In this document: piece by piece, positions 16,575-25,691 of the stretch
Layout: every line of letters starts with the position of its first letter
Numbering within the stretch: position 1 is the stretch's first letter
Assembly (NCBI GenBank): GCA_019217005.1
Contig: JAHBNG010000020.1
Location: 93,417 to 157,416 of the forward strand
Reading direction: 5' to 3'
Source: Chloroflexi bacterium TSY
GTDB taxonomy: Bacteria > Chloroflexota > Anaerolineae > Caldilineales > Caldilineaceae
Length of the DNA stretch: 64,000 nucleotides
The notes under the pieces: generated by a model
Databases searched by the model: none
The model's input: the letters and a program-made list of their open reading frames with translations, nothing else
Told to the model about the DNA's origin: nothing
Translations under genes and position numbers: made by a program

Positions 16575-18148
16575 TGTTCATCAGTCTCTGGACCCTCATC
16601 CGACCAGCCAACCACTGCATAAATTTTTCGCCACACGGTGACAGGAATGCTCGTCTGTGAATTCACAATTTGGTCGGCGATTTCTGATACGCGTTGGTGA
16701 AGGTCCGAAAGTTGGTCGCTTGTGGTCAAGGGAGGCGGCTTGATGTCGCTATGGTGGAACGTCTTTCCTTCTCCGTAGAAACTCGCCAATGATCTATTGA
16801 ATATGTGCAGATTGTCGCGAATCTGTGGTTTCCTTTCCTCAATATCGTGGCTCCAAGCTTGCCAATCTACATCGGGAAGCAGTTCATCGATGACATCGAA
16901 TATCTCTTGGATGACAACCTGCAACGCTTGGATTACATCACGACCAGTCATGGGTTGTTGTTGACCTAATAGTTCGAACGATGCATCTAGCGGCTCCCCA
17001 CTCAATTGTTTACCTCCGTAGCCGTTCAGGTAGAGTTGCCAGTGATCGTCTAGCAGGTCGGGGGCTTTTTTATAGTTGAGCTTTTTCTCGCTTCGCCTGT
17101 CCAGTTCGCGCAACATTTCAGATTGGATGAGTGGGCGGAGCGCTGCAATAGGGTGTTTTGGAGAGTTTTCGAGCAGTCTTGCTGGCAGATTATCGGCGAT
17201 ATACTCCTGAATGCTCAATACTGATATAGGACCGGCCACAAGGCAACCGTATGCATCAGCGAAGAGTTCCTCCAACCAGTGACGACGCCAGTCGTTGATG
17301 TTTTGATCGTCGAGAGCCTGTTCGAGCTTCTGATATGCAAACTGGCCGTCTATTGTGCCATACCGAAAAAGATAGTGACCGATCTCGTGGGGAATCGCCA
17401 AATAGAGAATGGGTAGAACAGCGTACTCCCTCGAGATCGATGAGGGAATGCCAATGAAAAGCACGTCATAGTAGGGAAGTAGGCGAATCGCGGTGTTTTG
17501 CTGCATGTAGGTTATCACTGCTGCACCACTGGGAATGATACCAGCTCCTTTTAGTGGCTGGATTGCCTTATACGCCATCAAGTCGGCCAGATAGAGCAGA
17601 TGGCCTTGCCAGGTGAGTTGCGTGTCCTCGCTGTCCTCGATACGTACCCGCAGGCGCTGCATGAGCGCACTCTCGGCAATGCGCAAATCGACAGAGCACC
17701 GGCGCTGTAGTTCTGCACTCACGTGTATGAGTGGCGTGGCAGGGTCATCCTCCAGTAATTCTAACTGCCCAACGCTAAACAGTTTACGATAGGCTATCGC
17801 TAACGATTGGGCATGTTTAAAGAAGCGCTGAATATGTTGGGTCTGCATTTGATCAAAGTTTGTGTCTCGGAAGTGGGTAAAGAGCCTCTCGAGCGGTTCT
17901 TGGTCTCTCTGCAGATCTTGGTGCAACAATAGGTTGGGCCAGTCTGGCTCTTTCTCTGCATAGGAAATTGCATTGTTGTGCATTTCTACGGCTTCACTTT
18001 GTGAAGTCGGCTTGTTAAAAAGAATTTCAAGTGCGTCGGCAATTGTGCTCAACCCGCTCGCACGGTTATACACAGCGTACCATTCTTTGGTCCACTGATG
18101 CTGCCGCCAATCATAGGTCTTATCGAATATTGTTGGTTGTGTGGTCAT
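16571..18148 (-). CDS. Uncharacterised protein with HExxH zinc-peptidase signature
   Basis: A 525-residue protein with no signal peptide. A helix reads AIPHEIGHYLF (His254, Glu255, His258) and about 35 residues later comes WLEELFADAYG (residues 291-301), the Glu-containing third-ligand helix of gluzincins such as M48-like peptidases. So a zinc peptidase core is likely, with long helical regions before and after. I do not recognise a named family. AAGGAGAAC lies directly upstream of the ATG. It is convergent with the BTAD regulator and their stop codons overlap, so the two transcripts can pair. Whether it is a target, an effector or simply a neighbour of the STAND protein is open. Confidence 0.75.
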   Translation of the reverse strand: MTTQPTIFDKTYDWRQHQWTKEWYAVYNRASGLSTIADALEILFNKPTSQSEAVEMHNNAISYAEKEPDWPNLLLHQDLQRDQEPLERLFTHFRDTNFDQMQTQHIQRFFKHAQSLAIAYRKLFSVGQLELLEDDPATPLIHVSAELQRRCSVDLRIAESALMQRLRVRIEDSEDTQLTWQGHLLYLADLMAYKAIQPLKGAGIIPSGAAVITYMQQNTAIRLLPYYDVLFIGIPSSISREYAVLPILYLAIPHEIGHYLFRYGTIDGQFAYQKLEQALDDQNINDWRRHWLEELFADAYGCLVAGPISVLSIQEYIADNLPARLLENSPKHPIAALRPLIQSEMLRELDRRSEKKLNYKKAPDLLDDHWQLYLNGYGGKQLSGEPLDASFELLGQQQPMTGRDVIQALQVVIQEIFDVIDELLPDVDWQAWSHDIEERKPQIRDNLHIFNRSLASFYGEGKTFHHSDIKPPPLTTSDQLSDLHQRVSEIADQIVNSQTSIPVTVWRKIYAVVGWSDEGPETDEH

Positions 18149-18295
18149 GATGTTCTCCTTGGGTTCATGTCACGAGTGGTAAGCGCATAACAGATCTGGA
18201 TTTATTCAGGGAATGGTGCACTAGATGAATTATAGAGTAGGTTTTTGGAACCTCCAATGCAAACTTTGGCAAATTATAGCCAAATTTCGTTCCAA

Positions 18296-18710
18296 CTAGC
18301 TCACCAAATGTTCTACCATGCATTTTCCCCTTGATCCCATATCACAATTTCTACCACCGATAGGGCGATCTGTCCCTATTGGATCTTTGGTCTGCGCTGA
18401 GCTGCAGCTATTTGTGGCGTTGGGGATGGGGTCAACACGATGATTGGTGCTGAACAGCCACTGAAATAGTGCCATTGCCACCCCCGTTACCACAGCTATG
18501 ATCCCCGAAGGCCGTCGCGCAGAGTTCTACCGTCCCCGGTGATTGGGCTTGCAGGATAAACGTCCCTGCAGAGAGTGAAACCCGCGTAGGCGAAAGTGGG
18601 ATAAAGAGGTCGCCGAGGCCACCAAGCGTGATGTCCATGACGCCGCCGCTACACCCGACACTTTCAATTTCGACAGCTGTCGAGACAGTGAACTAGGCAG
18701 ATATACTCTG
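18296..18710 (-). pseudogene. Remnant of a secreted choice-of-anchor Q (beta-helix) protein
   Basis: Two reading-frame pieces remain. The downstream one (18296-18493) contains VDPIPNATNSCSS and then DPIGTDRPIGGRNCDMGS, which matches the usual end of polymorphic beta-helix surface proteins (VDAIP...DQRG..RP.GG.CDIG). The upstream piece (18432-18710) has beta-rich, Gly- and Cys-containing sequence ending GTISVAVQHQSSC. The frames do not join and there is no signal peptide. The remnant at 24812-24995 shares the RPIGG.NCDMGS tract, so both are probably decayed copies downstream of duplicated BTAD genes. Confidence 0.6.
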
Positions 18711-18817
18711 GACGCTCCAGCTATTTTTAGCTTTCTCCCAGACCACTTGCCAAATTTGTCAGGTACCAAACGTCAGAATCGCTCCTTAACAAGGACGCCG
18801 CCCGAGAATGCTAATGT

Positions 18818-18859
18818 ACATCTGCCCTCATCTCTTGATGGAGAGATAAGGGCAGATGT
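18818..18859. other. Strong hairpin
   Basis: ACATCTGCCCTCATCTC pairs with GAGATAAGGGCAGATGT (16 of 17) around a short loop. No adjacent intact gene clearly uses it as a terminator. Confidence 0.4.
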
Positions 18860-18874
18860 CATTCTGGATTGAAC

Positions 18875-19008
18875 CTATAGCCTTTCAGGAAAAGATTTTC
18901 CTATCAGTGATGGCATTTCAGCCAGTCAGCTAGTTAGCTCTCTGGCTGACCGGCTGAAATGCTGACAAGCTACTGTATTGCGTGGAAAAACTTTATCTGA
19001 ACATCTAT
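18875..19008. repeat. Hairpin element family D, copy 1, truncated by the IS
   Basis: It starts CTATAGCCTTTCAG and contains the stem GCATTTCAGCC...GGCTGAAATGC. It closely matches 51315-51450, which is complete and ends ACATCTATAG. Here the last bases run into the target site of the IS at 19013. The ends form an imperfect inverted repeat of about 27 bp. Confidence 0.75.
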
Positions 19009-19012
19009 ATAT

Positions 19013-20503
19013 CTTTACTTTCTGGTAAAAGAAAAGAGATGAGGTGAGAAATGTGACAAAAAGCGGTTAGCGTTTCATCCTAAAGGTAGCGAAACCAAAA
19101 AGGAGGAAGGAATGCTAACCGCACCAGAAATAACTATAGCAGTACTGATGAATGTATTGCAAGTAACGCCGGTGGGAACAAACGTAAATGTAATGCGTCT
19201 GATGTGGGCGATGATGAATGGGTCGTTTCTGAAAAGTCGAGGAGCAATCCATAGTGGATTGAGTGAAAGCGGGTTTGAAGATGAGGAGCCCGGCGAAGCT
19301 GGTGGAGCTTTCGATATGGATCATGGGATATTGCAAGCCTGCTCATCGTGGCAAGAAGAAGTGGAGTGGAAAGGGAATGGGAGGCAAAAAAGTTAGAAGG
19401 ATACCGAGTGAAAAGCATAGATATCACAGGGTTCTGGCGACCGAAGCTGCAAGGGAAAGTGAACCGACTCTATAACTCAACGGCTCGTCGCCCGCGCTCA
19501 TCTTTGGAGTGATGATAAGCTCGGGGAGATAGGCGGGAAATGAGTGCCACTGCTCAAGGCAATCATGAGATGCGAGGTAGGCACAAAGGAAAGTGAGTTT
19601 CGGAAAAGCTGCTGAAAGAGACCAAGAAATCACTGGAGTCAGACGAAGTGGCGGTGGTCGATGCCGGGTTTACAATCAGAGAAATGCTAGAAAGCGACGT
19701 CGACCGATTTGTCCTTCGGGAAGCGATTAACTGCACAGCGCGCCGCAATGAGTTACCCGAACGTAAGGAAAAAGGCAGACCACCCGAATATGGTGATATT
19801 GTGCGTCCGCTCTCTCGATGCTATAGGGGAAAGCGACTCGAGGCCACAACTCCAGACTCGTTTGGTCAATTTGTCTATAGTGGTCGCCTGATTCGCTATC
19901 AAGCATGGCACAATCTCGTCCCCAGGACAACCAAGGTGGATACAGCCAACCGCACCTATTCGATTTACGTCTTTCAGGATCCTGCTTATCACACACCTTT
20001 GGTTCTGGCGACCGTCATGGCTTTACAAGCTGAAACCATTTATCTTTTCTCTCTGGAGCGCTGGCCTGTTGAACATCCCCCCTTGGCTTCCAAGCAGATG
20101 ATTGGCTTACATCGTCAATTTGTTCATGCCGATGAGGCTTGCTTCCGCTTACCTGAACTGGGGCTGCTGGCTGGCAATCTTCTTTCCCATTTAGCCGCTT
20201 CTCTTCCTCCCATACCGACTGGCTACTGGGATCGAGAGCCTCAAGCCACTCCCGGCAGGCTGCGCCGCGTTCTCTCGAGTGCTCTTTTTCCAACTCCCGA
20301 CCAACTCGACCCTGACTTTCGGAAAAAGGCCTCGGTTTCACACCATTTCCCTAAAGGCGTTCTCGCTCATCGCCGCCTCAATGCCGCTGCTTAAACTAGC
20401 CGAGCACTATTTTTACATTTTATCCCGTTTTTTCAGGGTGGATTCTTTTTTCCGCCCCTTTCGGTTTGCCCTTTGTCACTCAAGCCTTTACCAGAAAGTA
20501 AAG
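19013..20503 (+). mobile_element. IS4-superfamily-like insertion sequence, copy 2 (defective)
   Basis: It has the same CTTTACTTTCTGGTAAA inverted ends as the element at 1716-3255, with TATAT on both sides (19008-19012 and 20504-20508) as a 5-bp target duplication. The length is 1491 bp, without the internal duplication of copy 1. It is inserted into the right end of the family D hairpin element. Confidence 0.9.
19112..20394 (+). pseudogene. IS4-type DDE transposase, frameshifted in its N-terminal half
   Basis: The start at 19112 follows AGGAGG as in copy 1. The frame is lost after GFEDEEPGEAGGA, but from about 19648 to 20394 a single frame holds the second catalytic Asp (VAVVDAGFTIREML), the Y-R-E tract (YLFSLERWPVEH) and the C-terminus. 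This copy can be used to correct the C-terminal half of copy 1. Neither can make a whole transposase. Confidence 0.85.
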
Positions 20504-20590
20504 TATATCAGAATCTCGTATTGTGGCCTTAACGGTACCTTTTTTTGATGGTTCAAAATTCAATTGGTCGAAATACTTGGCCAACTTAGT

Positions 20591-21572
20591 TTACATGAGC
20601 CCTGTTTGTTCCTCTACCGACAAAATGAACATACCCTGTGATTCAAGCGGCGGACTGTCGGGATCAAAACCTTTTACTATTATTGTATAAGAACCCGTCT
20701 CTGGTAGATCAATTCGTAGCTTTTGCGTACCCGCACTGTAAGATGTGGATTTGTTACCAACAGTCAAAGTGCAAGTCAAAGGACCTGTTGGATCTGCTGT
20801 GACCACATACTGTTTCCCTTGTTCAGCTTGAAAGGAATACGTGTTGGCGACATTCTCTATTACACGCAGTAGACATAATCCTGCATTTCTCAGTCAAAAC
20901 AGACTCGAGCGTGCCAAATGGTCCGAGATTCTCTACTGCGTCTTTTTTCGCCATTTGAACGCTCTACCTCTGAGAAATCCTACTGCGTGTAATCTGAGTT
21001 GCATAACTCATAATAGGCGTTCCATCAGTGGGTAAAACGTATCCTGTCATAGATTGGTCTATAAACTCATATACAGATAGCTCAGACCAACCTGCTTCTT
21101 CAGAAAGAGACAACTCTACATTATCCACATGGGTTGCCGCTGGCTGATAACGAATTTCTTCATATGTGTCGCTGTTGCCGCTATCAGTATGCACATTGTC
21201 ATTGATAGCAAGCGCGACTCCTTTTGGCCTGACCCGAAATAGGTACTCTCGACCTTGCTCAGCTTGAAAAGGATAGGTGATTTTGTCTGCGTGATATTGT
21301 GGTTCATATGAATGCTGTTTTCCATCAGCAACTAAGGTCCGCATCCAAATATTTTCAGACTCCGTCTCTCCATCCTTCGTCCACATGATTTGATCGGCAT
21401 TTATCAACGTACCTGCGAAAGTCGTATCATACTCAAATTTAACCGATATTTTCCAGGGATCTCTTCCGAGAATAGTACCTGTTACGGCCTGCCGAGGGCC
21501 TGCCACGTCCACTACAACATTATCACCTGTAACTAAGATAGTTGATTCACCCCATTTTCCTGCAACAGTCAT
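20591..21572 (-). pseudogene. Beta-domain protein gene interrupted by miniature element H
   Basis: The N-terminal part (21572 to about 20994) encodes MTVAGKWGESTILVTGDNVV, then KITYPFQAEQGREYLFRV and a segment ending MSYATQ. The frame then enters the 135-bp element at 20859-20993 and stops. Beyond it the frame resumes as IENVANTYSFQAEQGKQY and ends EEQTGLM. Removing the element with one AT joins the two parts in frame (CAG ATA GAG). The two FQAEQG(R/K).Y tracts look like repeated pre-peptidase C-terminal (PPC)-like beta domains. No signal peptide is visible. The original function is unknown. Confidence 0.75.
20859..20993. repeat. Palindromic miniature element family H, copy 1 (135 bp)
   Basis: It runs from ATTACACGCAGTAG to CTACTGCGTGTAAT, and its two halves are complementary over most of their length (TTTCTCAG with CTGAGAAA, CCATTTGG with CAAATGG), so it would form one long hairpin. 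A near-identical copy in the opposite orientation lies at 36245-36378. Confidence 0.85.
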
Positions 21573-21724
21573 TATTTTCCTCCGAATTTATATGTATTGA
21601 TTTTGAGATAATCCACATGCGTACTACCTACAAATTCAGCTTGTCATGAACCCGCCTCCTGCTACCTGAGTCCGCTGAGATTTGCGGGTTGTTTGAAGCT
21701 GTTGACCGCAGTATAGCGGGCGGG

Positions 21725-21768
21725 TGTGATCACTTTGTGATTGGGTTGTGACCACTTTGTGACCAGTT
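21725..21768 (+). promoter_or_regulatory. Four 11-bp direct repeats upstream of the third BTAD gene
   Basis: TGTGATCACTT, TGTGATTGGGT, TGTGACCACTT and TGTGACCAGTT follow with exact 11-bp period. They are preceded by TATAGCGGGC, as in the array at 13513-13545. The array starts 107 bases before the start codon. Confidence 0.65.
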
Positions 21769-21819
21769 CGGCAAACCCAATCTGAGTCAGCGAATTCTGA
21801 ACAAAATGCCCATGTGGTA

Positions 21820-21825
21820 TATAAT
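21820..21825 (+). promoter_or_regulatory. Consensus -10 box of the third BTAD gene (apparently leaderless)
   Basis: TATAAT ends six bases before the ATG at 21832, the same spacing as at 13590-13602. No ribosome site lies between. Confidence 0.6.
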
Positions 21826-21831
21826 TGGCAC

Positions 21832-24765
21832 ATGGCCCACCTGAACCTCGCCTTCTTTGGTGCATTCCAGGCAACCTTAGATGATCAGCCTATCACTCGC
21901 TTCCGCTCAGCCAATGTGCAGGGGTTGCTGGTCTATCTCTCCCTGCAAGCCGACCGCGTCTTTGCGCGCGATGTACTCGCCACCCTCTTCTGGCCCGATG
22001 AGCTAGAGAAGACGGCCCGTGCCAACTTGCGCCAATCCCTCTACCAGTTGCGCAAGGTTCTTCTGGATGATGCCGGGCATCAGCAGAACGATACCCCACC
22101 CTTTCTGCTCATCGATCGCCAGACGGTCCAGTTCAACCCAGACAGCGACTATCAATTGGATGTGACGCTCTTTGCCCAGGCCATTCAGGTCGAAGCATGG
22201 GGAAGGGCACTGGCCCACTATGATGGCGAGTTACTCCCTGACTTCGATTGCGAAAGCTTGGCGTTCGCAGATTGGTTACGCTTGGAGAGGGAACATCGGC
22301 AGCAACAAGCGCACGAAGCCATGTCTGGGTTGGCCCAACAGCAGCTTGAACAGGGCAACTTCATCGGCGCAGAAGCAACGGCACGACGACAGTTGGAGAG
22401 CGTTCCCTGGCAAGAAGAGGCCCATCGCCATCTCATGCTGGCATTGGCCGCGCAAGGGCAGCACACAGAAGCACTCACTCAGTATGAGCACTGTTCGACG
22501 CTGATGATGGATGAATTGGGCGTGACGCCGTCGCCAGAATTGGATGAACTCTATGACCAGATTCTGGCAGGAGAATTTGATGCGGGTGGAACGACCCCCG
22601 CATTGGCCAAGGTTGAGACAACTCAATCTGCATCGATACAGGTGACTCCTCCCTTCCAAGCTCACGCTGTGCCACCCCATTTCGTGGGTCGGGATGAAGA
22701 AGTCGCCGAGATCGCTGCCAATCTGCGCACCGATACAAATGACATGGAAGGGGCACCCATGGTGGCGCTGGTTGGCATGGGGGGTACGGGTAAGACAACC
22801 CTGGCTGCACGCGTGGCCCATTGCCTGCAGGATGATTTTGCCGATGGCGTTCTCTGGGCCAACACCACAACTAGCGCACTGCAAGATACTCTCGATCTGT
22901 GGGCGCGAGCCTATGGCTATGATTTTAGCAGGCTGGCCGATGTGGAGAGTCGAGCCACCGCAGTGCGTAGTTTGTTGGCCGAACGGACCACATTGATTGT
23001 GCTGGACAATGTTGAGGATGCATCCCAAGTACGATCGCTGCTGCCCACGAGCCCGACTTGTGCCTGCTTGCTAACAACCCGTGATCTGGAGGTGACAGCA
23101 TCTCTCAACTTCCAGCCCCATCCAGTCAATGAACTGTCCCCTCAAAGCGGGCTTCAATTGTTGAGCCACATTCTGGGCGAAGCACGTGTCCAAACTGAGC
23201 CAGAAGCCGCCGCCGAAATCTGCCAGTTGCTCCACTATCTGCCCTTGGCTGTTGAGATTGCGGCCCAACGCCTCAAGTCTCGGCCTCGTCAGCGCTTGTC
23301 TGCCATGGCCGCACGGTTGCGCACTACCCAACATCGGCTGGACTTGGGCATCAGCGACCGCGCGGTGCGCACGTCATTTGCCGTCAGTTGGGATGGGCTG
23401 GATGAGGAGTTGCAGCGTCTCTTTGCACTTCAGGCTGTCTTTGCAGGGAGTCCCTTTACTACGGATGCGATTGCGTATCTGGCCGACACTGATCTGTTTG
23501 ATGCAGAAGATCAGCTTTATACACTGGTCGCTCTTTCGTTGTTAAGCGAAGAGGGAGAGCAGTACTTTCGTCAGCATCCATTGTTGGCAGATTTTGCACT
23601 GGAGCAGTTGATTCAGGAGGATGAGGCATATGCGCGCATGGTAGCCTATTACCGCGCCTTTGCAGAAGAGAAGAACACAGCGTATGATGTGCTGGAGCCA
23701 GAGTGGAGCAATATTGTGGCTGCCATCGAAACGGCGCACCGGCTGGAACAATGGACAGAGGTGGTTGAGTTTACCGATCTGCTACATCAGACGTGGTTGA
23801 CTCGAGCCCGCTACGGGGAGGCTCGACAGGCTTAAGCACGGGCGCAAGAGGCCACATTGAAGCTGGGAAATGAGGGAGCACAGGCGCAGAATCTGTTGCG
23901 TTGGGGTGAAGTCTGTATCGAACAGAATGACTACAACCAAGCAAACCAACTGCTGAACGAGAGTTTGGCGATCTATCACCGTCTTGAAGAGGATACGGGC
24001 ATTGCGGATGCGCAGTTCATGTCCACGCGTATGGCTATCGAGCGTAGTCAATACAGTGAAGCCGAACAACTACTTCAGAGTTGTCTGTCAATTTACGAGA
24101 GACTTGGTGACACCGAAGGAATCGCAGCAGTTAACTATTACCGGGCTTGGATAAGCTATTCTCGTAATGATATCGATAGCGCAAATCAATTACTCCAGCA
24201 TGCTCTTCATACCTATGAGGCAGTCCAAAACAAGCACCGGCTGATAGAAATATTGAAGGGTCTAGCCCAAGTTGCTGCCCAGCGTGAAGCGTACGCCCTG
24301 GCGCATGGCTACTGCGAGCGGGCCTATCAAATTGCGCAAGAACTACAGGATGAAGTTGAACTAGCGTCACTTTATTTAACATGGACGGTAGTCCTCCGTA
24401 GACAAGGTAAGTTTGAGGAAGCGAAAATGAAGGCAGAACATGCGCTGCCACTTTTTCAGCACCTTGGCTTACGACGTCTTGAAGGGATGACACGCTATCA
24501 GTTGGGAGCGATTCTAACAGAATTGCGTGAGTTCGACCAAGCCCAGAGCTATCTTCTTGAGAGCCTCAAGATTTCCGAATCATGTAAAGATATGCTTCAA
24601 AAGTTATTTACGCTCACCTTGCTGGTTGATTTATACCAAGTGTTTGAATTGCCAGAAAAAAGCAGATGTGCCTGGCTCGAGGCACAAGCACTTGCTCAGG
24701 AATTAGATCATCAAGACGTGTTACAACAATTGCAAGAAAAGCTTGGGGCTCTTTCACCGGATTGA
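21832..24765 (+). pseudogene. BTAD-NB-ARC-TPR regulator (third paralogue) with an in-frame stop
   Basis: The gene has the same plan as the one at 13602: winged helix, BTAD, NB-ARC with GMGGTGKTT (Lys 321) and TPR repeats. At codon 668 (23833-23835) a TAA interrupts the frame: RARYGEARQA, stop, then ARAQEATLKLGNE in the same frame. In the paralogue the aligned residue is Tyr (RRAYAWAD), so one base change explains it. Downstream the frame is open to 24765 with good TPR sequence, so the loss is recent, or the base is an error. The 667-residue product would still have DNA-binding and ATPase domains without most of its sensor. The start at 21832 replaces an in-frame ATG 18 bases upstream because of homology and the -10 position. 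Confidence 0.88.
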
Positions 24766-24774
24766 ACTTGGTTA

Positions 24775-24798
24775 GGTGCAGACCATCGAGTCTGCACC
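24775..24798 (+). terminator. Hairpin after the third BTAD gene
   Basis: GGTGCAGAC and GTCTGCACC form a 9-bp perfect stem with a 6-base loop, ten bases after the stop codon. There is no T-run, so its strength is uncertain. Confidence 0.4.
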
Positions 24799-24811
24799 CG
24801 ACGCTTACTGG

Positions 24812-24995
24812 CTACTGGATTATGGGTAGGTAGATCAATGTGGTATTTTTCAATCAACCGCCAAACGGTGCTTCAACTGATCCCATATCACAATTCTCCC
24901 CACCGATAGGACGATTTGCCCCGATTTGATCTATGGTCAGCGATGGCTTTCTGGTGCTCGTTGCGGTCTGGCTGATTGGCAACGCAGGTAAGAAA
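24812..24995 (-). pseudogene. C-terminal remnant of a choice-of-anchor Q surface protein
   Basis: The frame reads IDQIGANRPIGGENCDMGSV, then EAPFGG, a stop at 24854, and in the same frame LKNTTLIYLPIIQ and a final stop at 24812. The first tract is the usual end of beta-helix proteins with a choice-of-anchor Q domain; the second is the short Y-L-P-hydrophobic tail found at the end of many secreted proteins of this phylum. The rest of the gene is gone: the nitroreductase gene lies immediately upstream. A related remnant lies at 18296-18710. Confidence 0.65.
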
Positions 24996-24998
24996 GGT

Positions 24999-25589
24999 TT
25001 ATGACGTCCAACCAAATACTTCATGAAAGGGCTTTCGGTCAGCACCGGGGATCCTGGCTGGATACCCAACGTAGAAGAAACCAACGATATATTCTTTCTC
25101 AAAATCCAGGCCCAGGAGTTCGAAGCCAACTCGATCTCGCGTGAGGGGTCCTGTATACCAGTGCATTCCAACACCATGCGCCCATGCGGCCAGGAGGATG
25201 TTCTGGATCGAGCAGCAGGTTGCTGCGTAGTCTTCTCGCTGCTGCTGTTCATCGCCTATTTGCTGACAAGAGATGGAAAGAATTGTGGGTTTCGCAAGAA
25301 ATGTCCGATAGTTGCGTTCTCCGTAGTCGGCCAAAGATCGCTCATCCATCCGATCTGCAACCTCAGCCATTCGTAATTCACGATATCGCTCAGCTAACTT
25401 GATTTTTGTTTCTTCCCCGATTCCGATAAAACGCCACGGCTCGGTTAGATGATGGTTTGGTGCCCAGATGCCGTATTTGAGAATTTCTTCAATTATGTCC
25501 CTTGGCACTGGATTCGATTGAAAACTTGGGGTGGTTCTGCGTGCTTTGATGCCTTCTAGCAAAGAGAGTTTATGTTCTTGTTGTATCAT
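24999..25589 (-). CDS. Nitroreductase-family FMN protein
   Basis: A 196-residue nitroreductase of the YdjA-like short type. GIKARRTTPSFQSNPVPRD is the FMN-binding N-terminal helix and strand (RRT.R.F motif, with P-S-F here), ILKYGIWAPNHHLTEPWRF is the second FMN site, and AATCCSIQNILLAAWAHGVG is the dimer helix. Such enzymes reduce nitro or quinone compounds with NAD(P)H. The frame is intact and of normal length. A weak GGAAC lies upstream of the ATG. There are no operon partners; a decayed surface-protein end follows directly. Confidence 0.85.
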   Translation of the reverse strand: MIQQEHKLSLLEGIKARRTTPSFQSNPVPRDIIEEILKYGIWAPNHHLTEPWRFIGIGEETKIKLAERYRELRMAEVADRMDERSLADYGERNYRTFLAKPTILSISCQQIGDEQQQREDYAATCCSIQNILLAAWAHGVGMHWYTGPLTRDRVGFELLGLDFEKEYIVGFFYVGYPARIPGADRKPFHEVFGWTS

Positions 25590-25691
25590 CAGACGTTTTG
25601 TTCCTTAATTCAAGTATTCGATATCAGAAACCGGTGATGCTTGCAACGCTGATTATAAGGGTTTTCGCACGCCATTTCTTATTGAATATTG

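Noticed and set aside
25023..25376. 117-codon plus-strand frame over the nitroreductase gene
   Set aside because: It is antisense to an intact nitroreductase with FMN motifs.
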